Both the position numbers and the translations under genes were made by a program. Below the pieces are notes generated by a model. That model did not search any database, was not told where the DNA came from, and was given only the letters and a program-made list of their open reading frames with translations. Of a DNA stretch of 64,000 nucleotides, positions 56,647-64,000 are shown one piece after another. Where the stretch lies: positions 47,158-111,157 of the forward strand of contig NZ_LDJJ01000013.1 in NCBI RefSeq assembly GCF_001431465.1. Reading direction: 5' to 3'. This stretch comes from Stenotrophomonas terrae. GTDB taxonomy: Bacteria > Pseudomonadota > Gammaproteobacteria > Xanthomonadales > Xanthomonadaceae. Position 1 is the stretch's first letter; every line of letters begins with the position of its first letter.

Positions 56647-57999
56647 TCACCGACCCTGCACGTGCTGCAGGATCACCTTGGCCAGGCCGGCGTAGTCGCC
56701 TTCAAAATGGTGATCGCCGGGCAGCTTGACCAGCTGCGCGCTGCCGGCCGGCAGCTTCGGGCACAGCGCGTCGTCGTCCTCTTCGCCATAGATGCACAAG
56801 GTGCGGTCGGCGGCCAGCTTGCGCATTTCCGGCGCGATCGGCAGGCCATCATCGCCGCCGCTGGAAATCCAGTTGCTGACATGGAACTCGTAGTCCGCGC
56901 GCTCGCCCACCGACATCAGCGCGGTCATGCTCAGCATCTGCGCGCTGGCCGGCGGCAGCTTGTTGATGGCAGCAGGCAATACGTCGGCGCCCTGCGAGAA
57001 ACCGACCAGCAGCAATTTCGGCCGTTGCCAGTGGTTGGCGTAGTAGCGCGCGATGCGATCCAGATCAGTGGCAAACCCGGCCGGTGTGCGTTCGCTCCAG
57101 AAGTAACGCAGCGAATCCACGCCCACAACCGGAATGCTCGCCTGCGCCAAGGCGCCCGCGACCTCTTTGTCCAATCCCGCCCAGCCACCATCGCCGGACA
57201 CGAACACCGCGAAGGTATCGCCCGGCCCACTGGCCGGCACTTCCACCAACGGCAAACCGTCCAGGTCCGCGGGCACCGCAGGCAGGCTCACGCCGCGTTG
57301 CGCACCCAGCACCCGCGCGGCGGCAAGCTCACCGGGCAAGGCGCTGCCCGCACGGGTGCGCGCAAACGGCCGCGCCCACGGCACTGCGGCGGTGAAGGCA
57401 TTGACTGTCGTCGCCGGGCACGCCTGCGCGGTGCCGGCAGCAGCATTCAACCAGGGGAAACGCAACGCCTGCGGCTGCAGGCTGCGGCCCTTGATGGCAT
57501 CACCGCAGATCATCGTCGCGTTATGCAGCTGCGGGCAGAAATCCTCGGTCAACAAGCCGGCAAACACGTCCGCATCGGCCTGGGTTGCCACCGCATACGC
57601 CAAGGCCGCGCCCGCACCGTCGCCGCCAAGTATTGGCAGACGGTAGGTGGGCACACGGTAGTAGGCCTGTACGTAGCGCGAGAAGTTCTCCACGTCGCCA
57701 GCCGAAAAACCGCAACTGCCGCCCTCCTTGGCCAGTACCTGGTACAGATGGCGGGTGTCGATATCGACCACCATGGCGCCGTCATCGCGCAGCGACTGCA
57801 ACCGCGCCTGATGCTGCGCCGCCGGCGCGTGGCCATCGCCAAACCACAGCACCACCCGCTGGGCAGGCGTGCTGGGCAACAACACCGGTACATGTTCAAA
57901 ACGTCCATGGCTGACCTGTTCGGCCGCCAATGCCGCCACCACGGGTGCCACCAGCAGGCTCAGCGCCAGCACACTTCTTCCCCAGATCACACGCGCCAT
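56647..57999 (-). CDS. virJ: AcvB/VirJ family lysyl-phosphatidylglycerol hydrolase
   Basis: A 450-residue periplasmic protein: signal peptide (SVLALSLLVAPVVAALAAE), an N-terminal alpha/beta part (about 30-240) and a C-terminal VirJ domain with SGDGGWAGLDKEVAGALAQ, VDSLRYFWSERTPAGFATDL, LLLVGFSQGADVLP (nucleophile serine in GFSQG) and LPGDHHFEGDYAGLA (catalytic His). In Agrobacterium and Rhizobium, AcvB removes lysine from lysyl-PG and is encoded with the lysyl-PG synthase. Here it is convergent with mprF, so the pair is conserved but not an operon. The function is inferred from these homologues. Confidence 0.93.
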   Translation of the reverse strand: MARVIWGRSVLALSLLVAPVVAALAAEQVSHGRFEHVPVLLPSTPAQRVVLWFGDGHAPAAQHQARLQSLRDDGAMVVDIDTRHLYQVLAKEGGSCGFSAGDVENFSRYVQAYYRVPTYRLPILGGDGAGAALAYAVATQADADVFAGLLTEDFCPQLHNATMICGDAIKGRSLQPQALRFPWLNAAAGTAQACPATTVNAFTAAVPWARPFARTRAGSALPGELAAARVLGAQRGVSLPAVPADLDGLPLVEVPASGPGDTFAVFVSGDGGWAGLDKEVAGALAQASIPVVGVDSLRYFWSERTPAGFATDLDRIARYYANHWQRPKLLLVGFSQGADVLPAAINKLPPASAQMLSMTALMSVGERADYEFHVSNWISSGGDDGLPIAPEMRKLAADRTLCIYGEEDDDALCPKLPAGSAQLVKLPGDHHFEGDYAGLAKVILQHVQGR

Positions 58000-58068
58000 C
58001 CATCGGTCCCGGTTTCGATCCGGCCTAGCCTACGCCTGCTGTTGGCAGAAAGATGTCGAAAGCGTGGC

Positions 58069-58266
58069 TCAGGCCTGCGCTTCGGGATGCCGCGCGGTCC
58101 ACTCGGCCAGGCGTTGCCGGTAGGCAGCCATTTCGTCGGCATACAGGTCCATCACGCAGATGGGGCAGCCACTTTCGCAGCATTCGTTCGGCCCCGGTGC
58201 TTCAGGCGGTTGCGGGCGCGGATCGGGATCTGGGCCGGCGGCGGCGGGTACGGGCAGTTCGTTCAT
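58069..58266 (-). CDS. Oxidoreductase-like domain small protein
   Basis: A 65-residue protein with a proline-rich start and the oxidoreductase-like (PF09791) motif: PNECCESGCPICVMDLYADE, followed by MAAYRQRLAEWTARHP. Four cysteines in the pattern CC-x3-C-x2-C suggest metal or iron-sulfur binding. The ATG at 58266 (MNELPVP) is taken over an upstream GTG at 58281. No biochemical role is known for stand-alone bacterial members. Confidence 0.85.
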   Translation of the reverse strand: MNELPVPAAAGPDPDPRPQPPEAPGPNECCESGCPICVMDLYADEMAAYRQRLAEWTARHPEAQA

Positions 58267-58328
58267 CACAGCGGCCAGCACGGCCCTATCAACGGTGGGA
58301 CAGCCGCTAGTTTAGCCAAGCGCCGCGC

Positions 58329-58928
58329 TCAGCCCGCAACCCGGCGCAGATTTGCCCGCGCCTGGGCATCGTAACGTTCATGGAAGAAGTCGCTGAAAAA
58401 GATCCGTGGCTGCGCCAATACCTTGCGCAGGAAGCGACGCCGGTTGAGGCGGAACAGGAAGCCCGGCACCTTGCCCTGGTATTCCTCGGCGATGCCGCGG
58501 TCATAGGCGTCGAACACCGCATCCGGGGCACCGAGGATGGCCATGTCGCTGTCCAGGAACAGGGCGGCATCGGCATCCAGCGTGCTCCCGTCCAGGCTGC
58601 CGTGGCGTGCGGTGAGTTCGATCAACGCCGTCACCCGCGCCGCATCCACCGCGGTATCCGGCAACCAACGCTCGATACCTGCCGCTGCCAGCTGTGCTGA
58701 GCGCGCCTCGTTGTCGCCACGTCCGGCTTCATAGATCGCGTCGTGGTACAGCACGGCCAGCAGCACCTCCAACGGCTGCTGCCAACCGGGGCCGGCGGCG
58801 ACATCGCGGTAGTGGTGCAACAAGGCCTGCACGTGGCCGAAGTTGTGATACGCACGTGGCGGCTGCGCGTAAGCGGTTTTCAGCTCGGCCAGCAGCGGCG
58901 GTGGCAAGGTCTGCAGCAAGTCGTTCAT
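58329..58928 (-). CDS. HD-superfamily metal-dependent phosphohydrolase-like protein
   Basis: A 199-residue protein resembling predicted HD-domain hydrolases. Metal-binding signs: AYHNFGHVQALLHHY (first His), LLAVLYHDAIYEAGRGDNEA (HD motif), and LTARHG with FLDSDMAILG for the last acidic residue. Substrate unknown. The ATG at 58928 matches the conserved start (MNDLLQTLPPPLLAELK); the frame is open upstream and would overlap thpR. It lies 94 bases after thpR on the same strand. Confidence 0.9.
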   Translation of the reverse strand: MNDLLQTLPPPLLAELKTAYAQPPRAYHNFGHVQALLHHYRDVAAGPGWQQPLEVLLAVLYHDAIYEAGRGDNEARSAQLAAAGIERWLPDTAVDAARVTALIELTARHGSLDGSTLDADAALFLDSDMAILGAPDAVFDAYDRGIAEEYQGKVPGFLFRLNRRRFLRKVLAQPRIFFSDFFHERYDAQARANLRRVAG

Positions 58929-59022
58929 GGCGGCATCTTGGCATGAAGCCGTAGCCACCAAACAGGATCCGCGAGGGCTGACGAACGCCGGGACCACGCC
59001 GCACGCCATCAACCGCGGGCGC

Positions 59023-59610
59023 TCAACCCAGCTGCCAACGGCCTTCAATCTGGTAACGCCCCTGGCCGAGGAAACTTCGCACCAGGATGAATTCGCGCAC
59101 GAACCAGCGGAACGGCTGCACCGGCTGGATCGGCAGGCGCCGGCGGTCGTACAGCAGGGTCATATGCGGGGTGAAGCGCGGGTCCAGCTTGCCGCCCACG
59201 CCGTGCAGGCAGCGCGCCAGTTCCTCGTGCAGGCCATTCAACAGCTCGGCGCCGTATTCACTGCGCAGCACGAAGGGGTTCTGCCGGGCACCGGCAAAGC
59301 TGCCCACCTGATCGAAGCAGACCTCGAACTCGGGCATGCGCACCCGCGCTGCAGCCTGCCTGACCTTGGGCAGCAGGCTCGGCGGCAGGCCGGCATAGTC
59401 ACCCAGGTGATGCAGGGTCACATGCAGGCGTTCAGGCGCCAACGGCTGCCCGAGCAGGCCATGTTCCTCGCGCAAGCCATCGGCCAGCTCGGCCACGCGC
59501 TCGGCCGTCATCGGGTCCGGCATCACGGCAAAGAACAGGCGCTCGGTTGGAATGTCGCTGCCCAGGCCCAGCGTCATCTGGGCCTCGGTGGAGGAAAGCT
59601 GCTTCGTCAT
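59023..59610 (-). CDS. thpR: RNA 2',3'-cyclic phosphodiesterase
   Basis: A 195-residue 2H phosphoesterase. Both HxTx motifs are present, HVTLHHLG (about residues 62-69) and HMTLLYD (about 148-154), as is the N-terminal RLFFAVMPD. The family opens 2',3'-cyclic phosphates on RNA to 2'-phosphates and can ligate half-tRNAs in vitro. The ATG start MTKQLSSTEAQM has AGG-type sequence upstream; a later Met (residue 12) is possible. Confidence 0.95.
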   Translation of the reverse strand: MTKQLSSTEAQMTLGLGSDIPTERLFFAVMPDPMTAERVAELADGLREEHGLLGQPLAPERLHVTLHHLGDYAGLPPSLLPKVRQAAARVRMPEFEVCFDQVGSFAGARQNPFVLRSEYGAELLNGLHEELARCLHGVGGKLDPRFTPHMTLLYDRRRLPIQPVQPFRWFVREFILVRSFLGQGRYQIEGRWQLG

Positions 59611-59767
59611 GGTCTGCTATCGAAAGCCGGCCGCCGTACCCGCTCCGTTGCGGCGGCCAATACTGTCTGGGGCCGCGGATACTAGCAGACCGCGCCGGCC
59701 GCGGCCCGGCCATGGTGAAAATTTCACCACCACTTGCCGAGCCACGCCGCACAAGGGCTGCCGGCAG

Positions 59768-59776
59768 TTATCCACA
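59768..59776 (+). promoter_or_regulatory. Perfect DnaA-box sequence
   Basis: TTATCCACA matches the strong DnaA-box consensus. A related sequence on the other strand (TGTGGATTT, 59806-59814) lies 30 bp away. They are in the 276-bp gene-free stretch before the TPR protein gene, in which I see no other clear signal. A 9-base match can occur by chance. Confidence 0.35.
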
Positions 59777-59886
59777 TGTTTGCACAGGGCTGGTCCACAC
59801 CCGCTGTGGATTTGTACCCCGCTGGCTGCCATCCACCCGCAACAGGCCTACACTGGGCTGGCCGCAGCAAACTCCGGGTGATCGCC

Positions 59887-61011
59887 ATGATCGGTTGGAA
59901 TGCGTTAGTCCTGCTCGCCGCCAGCAGCGTGGCCTTGGCCGCGCCACCGCCCGCGCCCTCCCCGATCCACGTACCAATCCCTGTCTCCGCATCGGTTCCG
60001 GCGCCGGAGCAGGTAATGGCGATCCCGCCGGAAGTACGCGCGCAGCTGCAGGAGCGGGTGATCAAGGTCGCCAACTCTCCCGAACAACGCCTGCACCTGC
60101 TGGTTGAGCTGGTCTTCCGCCCGGAGGGGCTGGGGCTGGAATACGACACCGAGGCGACCTTGACGGTGGCCGAGACCTGGCAGCAGCGCCGTGCCAACTG
60201 CCTGTCCTTCACCCTGTTGTTTGTCGCCCTGGCCCGCGAAATCGGCCTGGACGCACGCATGCAGGAAGTGGGGCAAGTGGTGTCCTGGTACCAGGACCAG
60301 GGCCTGATCTTCAATGCCGGCCACGTCAATGTCGGCATGCGCTTGGAGGGCCGCAGCGCCACCTTGGACCTGGACAGCAATGTGCTGTACGACCGCCGCG
60401 GGCCACAGCCGATCAATGACAGCCGCGCCCTGGCCCATTTCTACAACAACCGCGGCGCCGAGCAGTTGGCCGCGCACGATTACGCCAGCGCCCGCGCCTA
60501 CTTTGAAACGGCCCTGCGGATGGACCCGCGCTTCGTCCCGGCATGGAGCAACCTGGGCGTACTCGAATCGCGCGAGAACGATGTGGGCGCCGCATCCAGG
60601 GATCTTGAAACCGCACTGTCGATCAACCCCTCACACGCCCCTGCCCTGCACAACGCCACCAAGCTCTACCAGCGCATGGGCGATACACGCCGTGTCGCGC
60701 AGCTGCAGACGCGGCTGGAACAGGTGCGCAAGCGTGATCCGTTCTATCAGTACATGCAGGGCAATACTGCCGAAACTGCCGGCGACTATGCCCTTGCAGT
60801 GCATTACTACCGCGAAGCCGTGCGGCTGTACGGCAATGCCCATCAGTTCCATTTCGGCCTGGCCCGCGCCTACTTCCTTAGCGGCAACAACCGGCTGGCC
60901 GAACGCGAAATGAAACACGCCCGCGACCTGGGCGGCGATCCCCTGCGGGCCGTGTACCAGAGCAAGCTCGATGGCATCCGCCGGCTGGAAGCGCGCCACG
61001 CGGCGCGCTGA
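59887..61011 (+). CDS. Transglutaminase-like and TPR domain secreted protein
   Basis: A 374-residue protein with a signal peptide (LVLLAASSVALAAP). The first domain (about 45-170) is transglutaminase-like: RRANCLSFTLLFVALAREIG supplies the Cys, NAGHVNVGM the His and ATLDLDSNVLY the Asp. The C-terminal half has TPRs (AHFYNNRGAEQLAAHDYASA, FVPAWSNLGVLESRENDVGA, INPSHAPALHNATKLYQRMG, HFGLARAYFLSGNNRLAERE). It is probably periplasmic; related proteins act as cysteine proteases or scaffolds, but the substrate is unknown. Start ATG 59887 is at the signal peptide; the frame is open upstream to 59734. Confidence 0.88.
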   Translation: MIGWNALVLLAASSVALAAPPPAPSPIHVPIPVSASVPAPEQVMAIPPEVRAQLQERVIKVANSPEQRLHLLVELVFRPEGLGLEYDTEATLTVAETWQQRRANCLSFTLLFVALAREIGLDARMQEVGQVVSWYQDQGLIFNAGHVNVGMRLEGRSATLDLDSNVLYDRRGPQPINDSRALAHFYNNRGAEQLAAHDYASARAYFETALRMDPRFVPAWSNLGVLESRENDVGAASRDLETALSINPSHAPALHNATKLYQRMGDTRRVAQLQTRLEQVRKRDPFYQYMQGNTAETAGDYALAVHYYREAVRLYGNAHQFHFGLARAYFLSGNNRLAEREMKHARDLGGDPLRAVYQSKLDGIRRLEARHAAR

Positions 61012-61058
61012 CACATGCCACTGCGCAGCGCAGTGTGCCTGCGCCGCGTCAAGCTGGC

Positions 61059-61391
61059 TCAGGCCTTGCGCAGGAAGCAGGTCTTCAACACCAGGCCCTT
61101 GATCTTTTCCGAGTTGCCTTCGATGTGTTCGGCATCGTCCTCGACCAGACGGATGTTGCGGATCACCGTGCCCTGCTTGAGCGGGATCGACGAGCCCTTG
61201 ACCTTCAGGTCCTTGATCACGGTGACGGTGTCGCCAGCCACCAGCACATTGCCGTTGCTGTCGCGTACCACCAGGCTCGATTCGGCTGCTTCACCTGCGG
61301 TCCATTCGTGGCCGCAATCGGCGCAGATCCACAAGGCGCCATCGGCATAGACGTTTTCCAGCGAACACTGCGGGCAGGAAGTAACAGACAT
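61059..61391 (-). CDS. yjdM: YjdM/PhnA zinc-ribbon protein
   Basis: A 110-residue protein with a zinc ribbon at the N-terminus (SCPQCSLENVYADG...CADCGHEW) and the PhnA domain (DSNGNVLVAGDTVTVIKDLK, SSIPLKQGTVIRNIRLVEDD, LVLKTCFLRKA). Though named after phosphonate operons, it has no proven enzymatic role. It is complete and alone, convergent with the TPR gene; a short palindrome (CACTGCG/CGCAGTG at 61019-61035) between the two stops may help end transcription. Confidence 0.95.
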   Translation of the reverse strand: MSVTSCPQCSLENVYADGALWICADCGHEWTAGEAAESSLVVRDSNGNVLVAGDTVTVIKDLKVKGSSIPLKQGTVIRNIRLVEDDAEHIEGNSEKIKGLVLKTCFLRKA

Positions 61392-61518
61392 GGGGGACTC
61401 CCGGACATTGAATAGCCGCCTATTCTAGCCGCTGGGGTCACAGTCGCTCACGCCGCCGCCACGCAGGGGGCGGGAAAGTGGCTGGGCGGCAGCCTGCGCC
61501 GCGCTGGCAGGACAACAA

Positions 61519-62493
61519 GTGGCAAAAAACAGCGGCTCGCGATTCGTCATCTACGTGGCCCTAGCCGGCAATCTCGGCATTGCCGTGGCCAAGTTCATTG
61601 CCGCAGCGGTTTCCGGCAGCTCGGCGATGTTCAGTGAAGGCGTGCATTCGCTGGTGGACACCACCAATGAAGTGCTGTTGCTGCACGGCCTCAACCGTGC
61701 CAGCCAACCACCGGACCGGACCCATCCGTTCGGCCGTGGCCGCGAGCTGTACTTCTGGAGTTTCATCGTGGCGGTGCTGGTATTTGCGATGGGCGCGGGC
61801 ATCTCGCTGTACCAGGGCATCGTCCATCTGCGCGACCCCGAGCCGGTCGACAATCCCACCATCGCCTACATCGTGCTGGCCGTGTCATTGCTGTTCGAGG
61901 GCACCTCATGGTGGGTCGCGCTGCGCGAGTTCCGCGCCAGCAAGGGCCGCTATGGCTACTTCGAGGCGTTCCGGCGCAGCAAGGACCCCAGCACCTTCAC
62001 CGTGCTGCTGGAGGACAGCGCGGCGATGCTCGGCCTGCTGATCGCCCTGGCCGGCCTAGTGGGCGCGCAATGGCTGGGCATACCTGAACTCGATGCACTG
62101 GCGTCGATTGGCATTGCGGCGGTACTGGCGGTGGCGGCCTTCCTGCTGGCACGCGAAACCAAGGGCCTGCTGATCGGCGAGCCGGCCCATCCTGAATTGG
62201 GCCAGGCCCTGCTGCAGCGGGCCAATGCCGATCCCGACATTGAAAGCGCGAACGGCGTGCTGACCATCCAGATTGGCCCGAACCAGGTGCTGGCCACGCT
62301 CAGCGCGGCCTTTGACGACCGCTGCACCACCGTGCAGATCGAGGCCTGCGTGGCCCGCATCGAGCAGGCCGCGCGCCAGCACCACCCGGAAATCGTCGCG
62401 CTGTTCGTCAAACCCGAGACCCCACAGGCCTGGCAGGCCCGGCTGGACGCACTGGAACCCGGATCGAAACCGGAACAGACCAACGCCATGTGA
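61519..62493 (+). CDS. Cation diffusion facilitator family transporter
   Basis: A 324-residue inner-membrane divalent-cation exporter. The transport site residues appear in MFSEGVHSLVDTTNEVLLLH (His and Asp in helix 2) and VLLEDSAAMLGLLIALAGLV (Glu/Asp in helix 5). Six helices precede a cytosolic C-terminal domain (about 215-310), which lacks the His-rich loop of some zinc carriers. The GTG at 61519 is the only start before the first helix and has weak GGACAAC upstream. The metal (Zn, Fe, Mn or Co) cannot be told from sequence. Confidence 0.93.
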   Translation: MAKNSGSRFVIYVALAGNLGIAVAKFIAAAVSGSSAMFSEGVHSLVDTTNEVLLLHGLNRASQPPDRTHPFGRGRELYFWSFIVAVLVFAMGAGISLYQGIVHLRDPEPVDNPTIAYIVLAVSLLFEGTSWWVALREFRASKGRYGYFEAFRRSKDPSTFTVLLEDSAAMLGLLIALAGLVGAQWLGIPELDALASIGIAAVLAVAAFLLARETKGLLIGEPAHPELGQALLQRANADPDIESANGVLTIQIGPNQVLATLSAAFDDRCTTVQIEACVARIEQAARQHHPEIVALFVKPETPQAWQARLDALEPGSKPEQTNAM

Positions 62494-62556
62494 AGCCAGC
62501 GGCGCGGCCGCGTAGTAAAGTGCGCGGCCGATTCAGCAGCAAGACGTGCAGGCATC

Positions 62557-63936
62557 ATGAAACTCGGCATCGACTTTGGCACCAGCAACTCGGCCGCCGC
62601 CGCCCATATCGACGGCAAGGTGGTACCGGTCAGTTTTGGTGACGCCCAGCAGTTCCGCACCACGGTGTACTTCCCCGAGGTGATGCGCGACCCCAACGAC
62701 TTCGAGCTGACCCCTGCACTGGAACAGCAGGTCGACGAGCTGATCGAATCCGGCCGCCGCAGCGCGCGCGCCGCCGGCGCCACCCGCAGCCAGGAGCAGC
62801 TGCGCAGCGACGCGATCCGTGTGGTTCGCCGCCAATGGATGGAAGAGCGCATCCGCGAGCCACGCAGCTCCACCGCGCTGCTGCAGAATGCGGTCTACGG
62901 CGACGACGCGTTGGAAGCCTACTTCGAGGAGAACGAAGGCAACCTAGTGCAGAGCCCGAAATCGATGCTGGGCTACAACCTGCACCCACGGGCCAAGCAG
63001 ACCATCACCGGCATCGCCACCCACATCCTCGAACACATCCGCCTGACCGCCTCGCGCCAGCTGCAGCGCAATGTGCGCAGCGCCCTGCTTGGCCGTCCGG
63101 TGCAGTTCCGCAGCTCGATTGGTGCCGCCGGCAACGACCAGGCGCTGGACATCCTGCGCAGCGCAGCGATGGCAGCCGGCTTTGACGAAGTGGATTTCCT
63201 TGAAGAACCCGCCGCCGCCGCAATGCACTACCACGCGGTCAGCAGCGAACGCCATGAGGCGGTGATCGTCGACGTTGGCGGTGGTACCACCGACATCGCC
63301 CACGCCAGCGTAGGCGGCAGTGCCGCGCCACAGATCCATCGCGCCTGGGGTATCGCCCGCGGCGGTACCGATATCGATCTGGCCCTGAGCCTGGCCGGCT
63401 ACATGCCGCTGTTCGGCCGCGGTATCACCCGCGTGCCGGCGCATCACTACGTGGAAGCGGCGATGGTGCAGGACATGACCCGCCAGCGCGATTTCCGCCA
63501 GCACAACTACGATGCGGTGGAACTGCCCTACGGCCCCCGCCTGCAGGCACTGCAGGACACCGGCAACACCGCGCGCCTGTACCGCGCGGTGGAACACTGC
63601 AAGATCGCATTGAGCAGCCAGCCCAACCACAACAGTGGGTTGGACTTCATTGAGCCGGGCCTGTCGGTCGACATCGACGCGCCGCATCTGACGGCGGCGG
63701 CCGGTGGCTATCTGTCCGAACTGGAAACCTTGCTGCAGCAGGTGCGTGCTGATATCGGCCACGATCCGGCAGCGGTGTTCCTGACCGGCGGCATGTCACG
63801 TGCCGGTTACATCCAGCAGGCAGCTGCGGCGGCGTTCCCGAATGCCAGGCTGGTGCACGGCGACCCCTCGTTCGGCGTGGTGCAGGGTCTTGCGCTGGCT
63901 GCGGCAGCCAACACCGCAGATGTGGGAGCGGCGTAA
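62557..63936 (+). CDS. yegD: YegD-type Hsp70 family protein
   Basis: A 459-residue Hsp70-like ATPase lacking the substrate-binding domain. Phosphate motif 1 is KLGIDFGTSNSAAA, phosphate motif 2 is VIVDVGGGTTDIAHA, the connect regions are FLEEPAAAAMHYHAV and AVFLTGGMSRAGYIQ. The client is unknown; E. coli YegD is similarly uncharacterised. The ATG start at 62557 is at the first phosphate motif. The last residues (DVGAA) and the TAA stop are supplied by a REP element at 63921, so the original C-terminus may have been replaced. Confidence 0.94.
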   Translation: MKLGIDFGTSNSAAAAHIDGKVVPVSFGDAQQFRTTVYFPEVMRDPNDFELTPALEQQVDELIESGRRSARAAGATRSQEQLRSDAIRVVRRQWMEERIREPRSSTALLQNAVYGDDALEAYFEENEGNLVQSPKSMLGYNLHPRAKQTITGIATHILEHIRLTASRQLQRNVRSALLGRPVQFRSSIGAAGNDQALDILRSAAMAAGFDEVDFLEEPAAAAMHYHAVSSERHEAVIVDVGGGTTDIAHASVGGSAAPQIHRAWGIARGGTDIDLALSLAGYMPLFGRGITRVPAHHYVEAAMVQDMTRQRDFRQHNYDAVELPYGPRLQALQDTGNTARLYRAVEHCKIALSSQPNHNSGLDFIEPGLSVDIDAPHLTAAAGGYLSELETLLQQVRADIGHDPAAVFLTGGMSRAGYIQQAAAAAFPNARLVHGDPSFGVVQGLALAAAANTADVGAA

Positions 63937-64000
63937 GCCGCGAAGCTGTAGCTCTCAAAAGCACAGAGCTACCCCTCCCCAGCCCTCCCCTTGCCTGCGG
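63921..64000. repeat. REP element overlapping yegD stop, then C-rich repeat
   Basis: TGTGGGAGCGGCGTAAGCCG lies at 63921-63946 and contains the TAA stop of yegD (63934-63936). From about 63970 the C-rich palindrome family begins (CTACCCCTCCCCAGCCCTCC), as at 32950 and 42467, and runs off the window. Confidence 0.8.

Overview
The window is about 66% GC and looks like chromosome of a Xanthomonadaceae bacterium, most likely Stenotrophomonas or a close relative. The reasons are the gene order leuS-lptE-holA-nadD-rsfS-rlmH, the protein families typical of that group (MetG, a stand-alone RsxB, AcvB/VirJ, an ABC permease fused to an M1 peptidase), and many short palindromic intergenic repeats. Some of these begin with GTAG and resemble the SMAG repeats described in S. 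maltophilia. I see no phage, integrase, insertion sequence, CRISPR array or rRNA operon. One tRNA gene (Asn, GTT) is present.

Layout. 1-208: start of maf (minus strand, runs off the left edge). 340-6537: a plus-strand block with a SIMPL-domain periplasmic protein, a TonB-like energy transducer, a large TonB-dependent receptor and a HEAT-like protein. 6603-12859: tRNA-Asn and the housekeeping cluster rlmH, rsfS, nadD, holA, lptE, leuS (minus). 13063-19890: a DUF998 membrane protein, then an adhesin unit made of an AraC-type regulator, a 1375-residue trimeric autotransporter adhesin (TAA) with three exact-length 201-bp internal repeats, and a lipoprotein with a BamE/OmlA-like plus OmpA-C architecture matching TpgA of Acinetobacter. 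20378-31902: a complete Tad (Flp) pilus locus, flp-cpaA-tadE-cpaB-cpaC-cpaE-cpaF-tadB-tadC-tadD-DUF3613-tadG, followed by a secreted DUF2968 protein.

33209-42355: a thioredoxin/TPR co-chaperone (CnoX-like), a LysM-FecR protein overlapping a CHASE2-GGDEF diguanylate cyclase, DUF4442 and DUF502 proteins, a DUF885 protein, a serine hydrolase and a VOC protein. 42756-47239: an ABC ATPase and a 1192-residue permease/M1 aminopeptidase fusion. 47745-53810: DUF2147 protein, metG, a HAD phosphatase, RsxB, a secreted unknown protein, RidA and a second DUF998 protein. 53932-57999: mprF convergent with an AcvB/VirJ-type lysyl-phosphatidylglycerol hydrolase. 58069-63936: oxidoreductase-like protein, HD protein, thpR, a transglutaminase-like/TPR protein, YjdM zinc ribbon, a cation diffusion facilitator and a YegD-type Hsp70.

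The main themes are surface attachment (TAA plus peptidoglycan anchor, Tad pilus, c-di-GMP enzyme) and envelope maintenance (LptE, MprF/VirJ, TonB uptake). At least five families of short palindromic repeats fill most gene-free stretches. In two places such a repeat has been taken into a coding sequence: at the start of rsxB and at the stop of yegD. The AraC gene and flp are divergent across a 487-bp gap, so the adhesin unit and the pilus locus may share control; this is inference.
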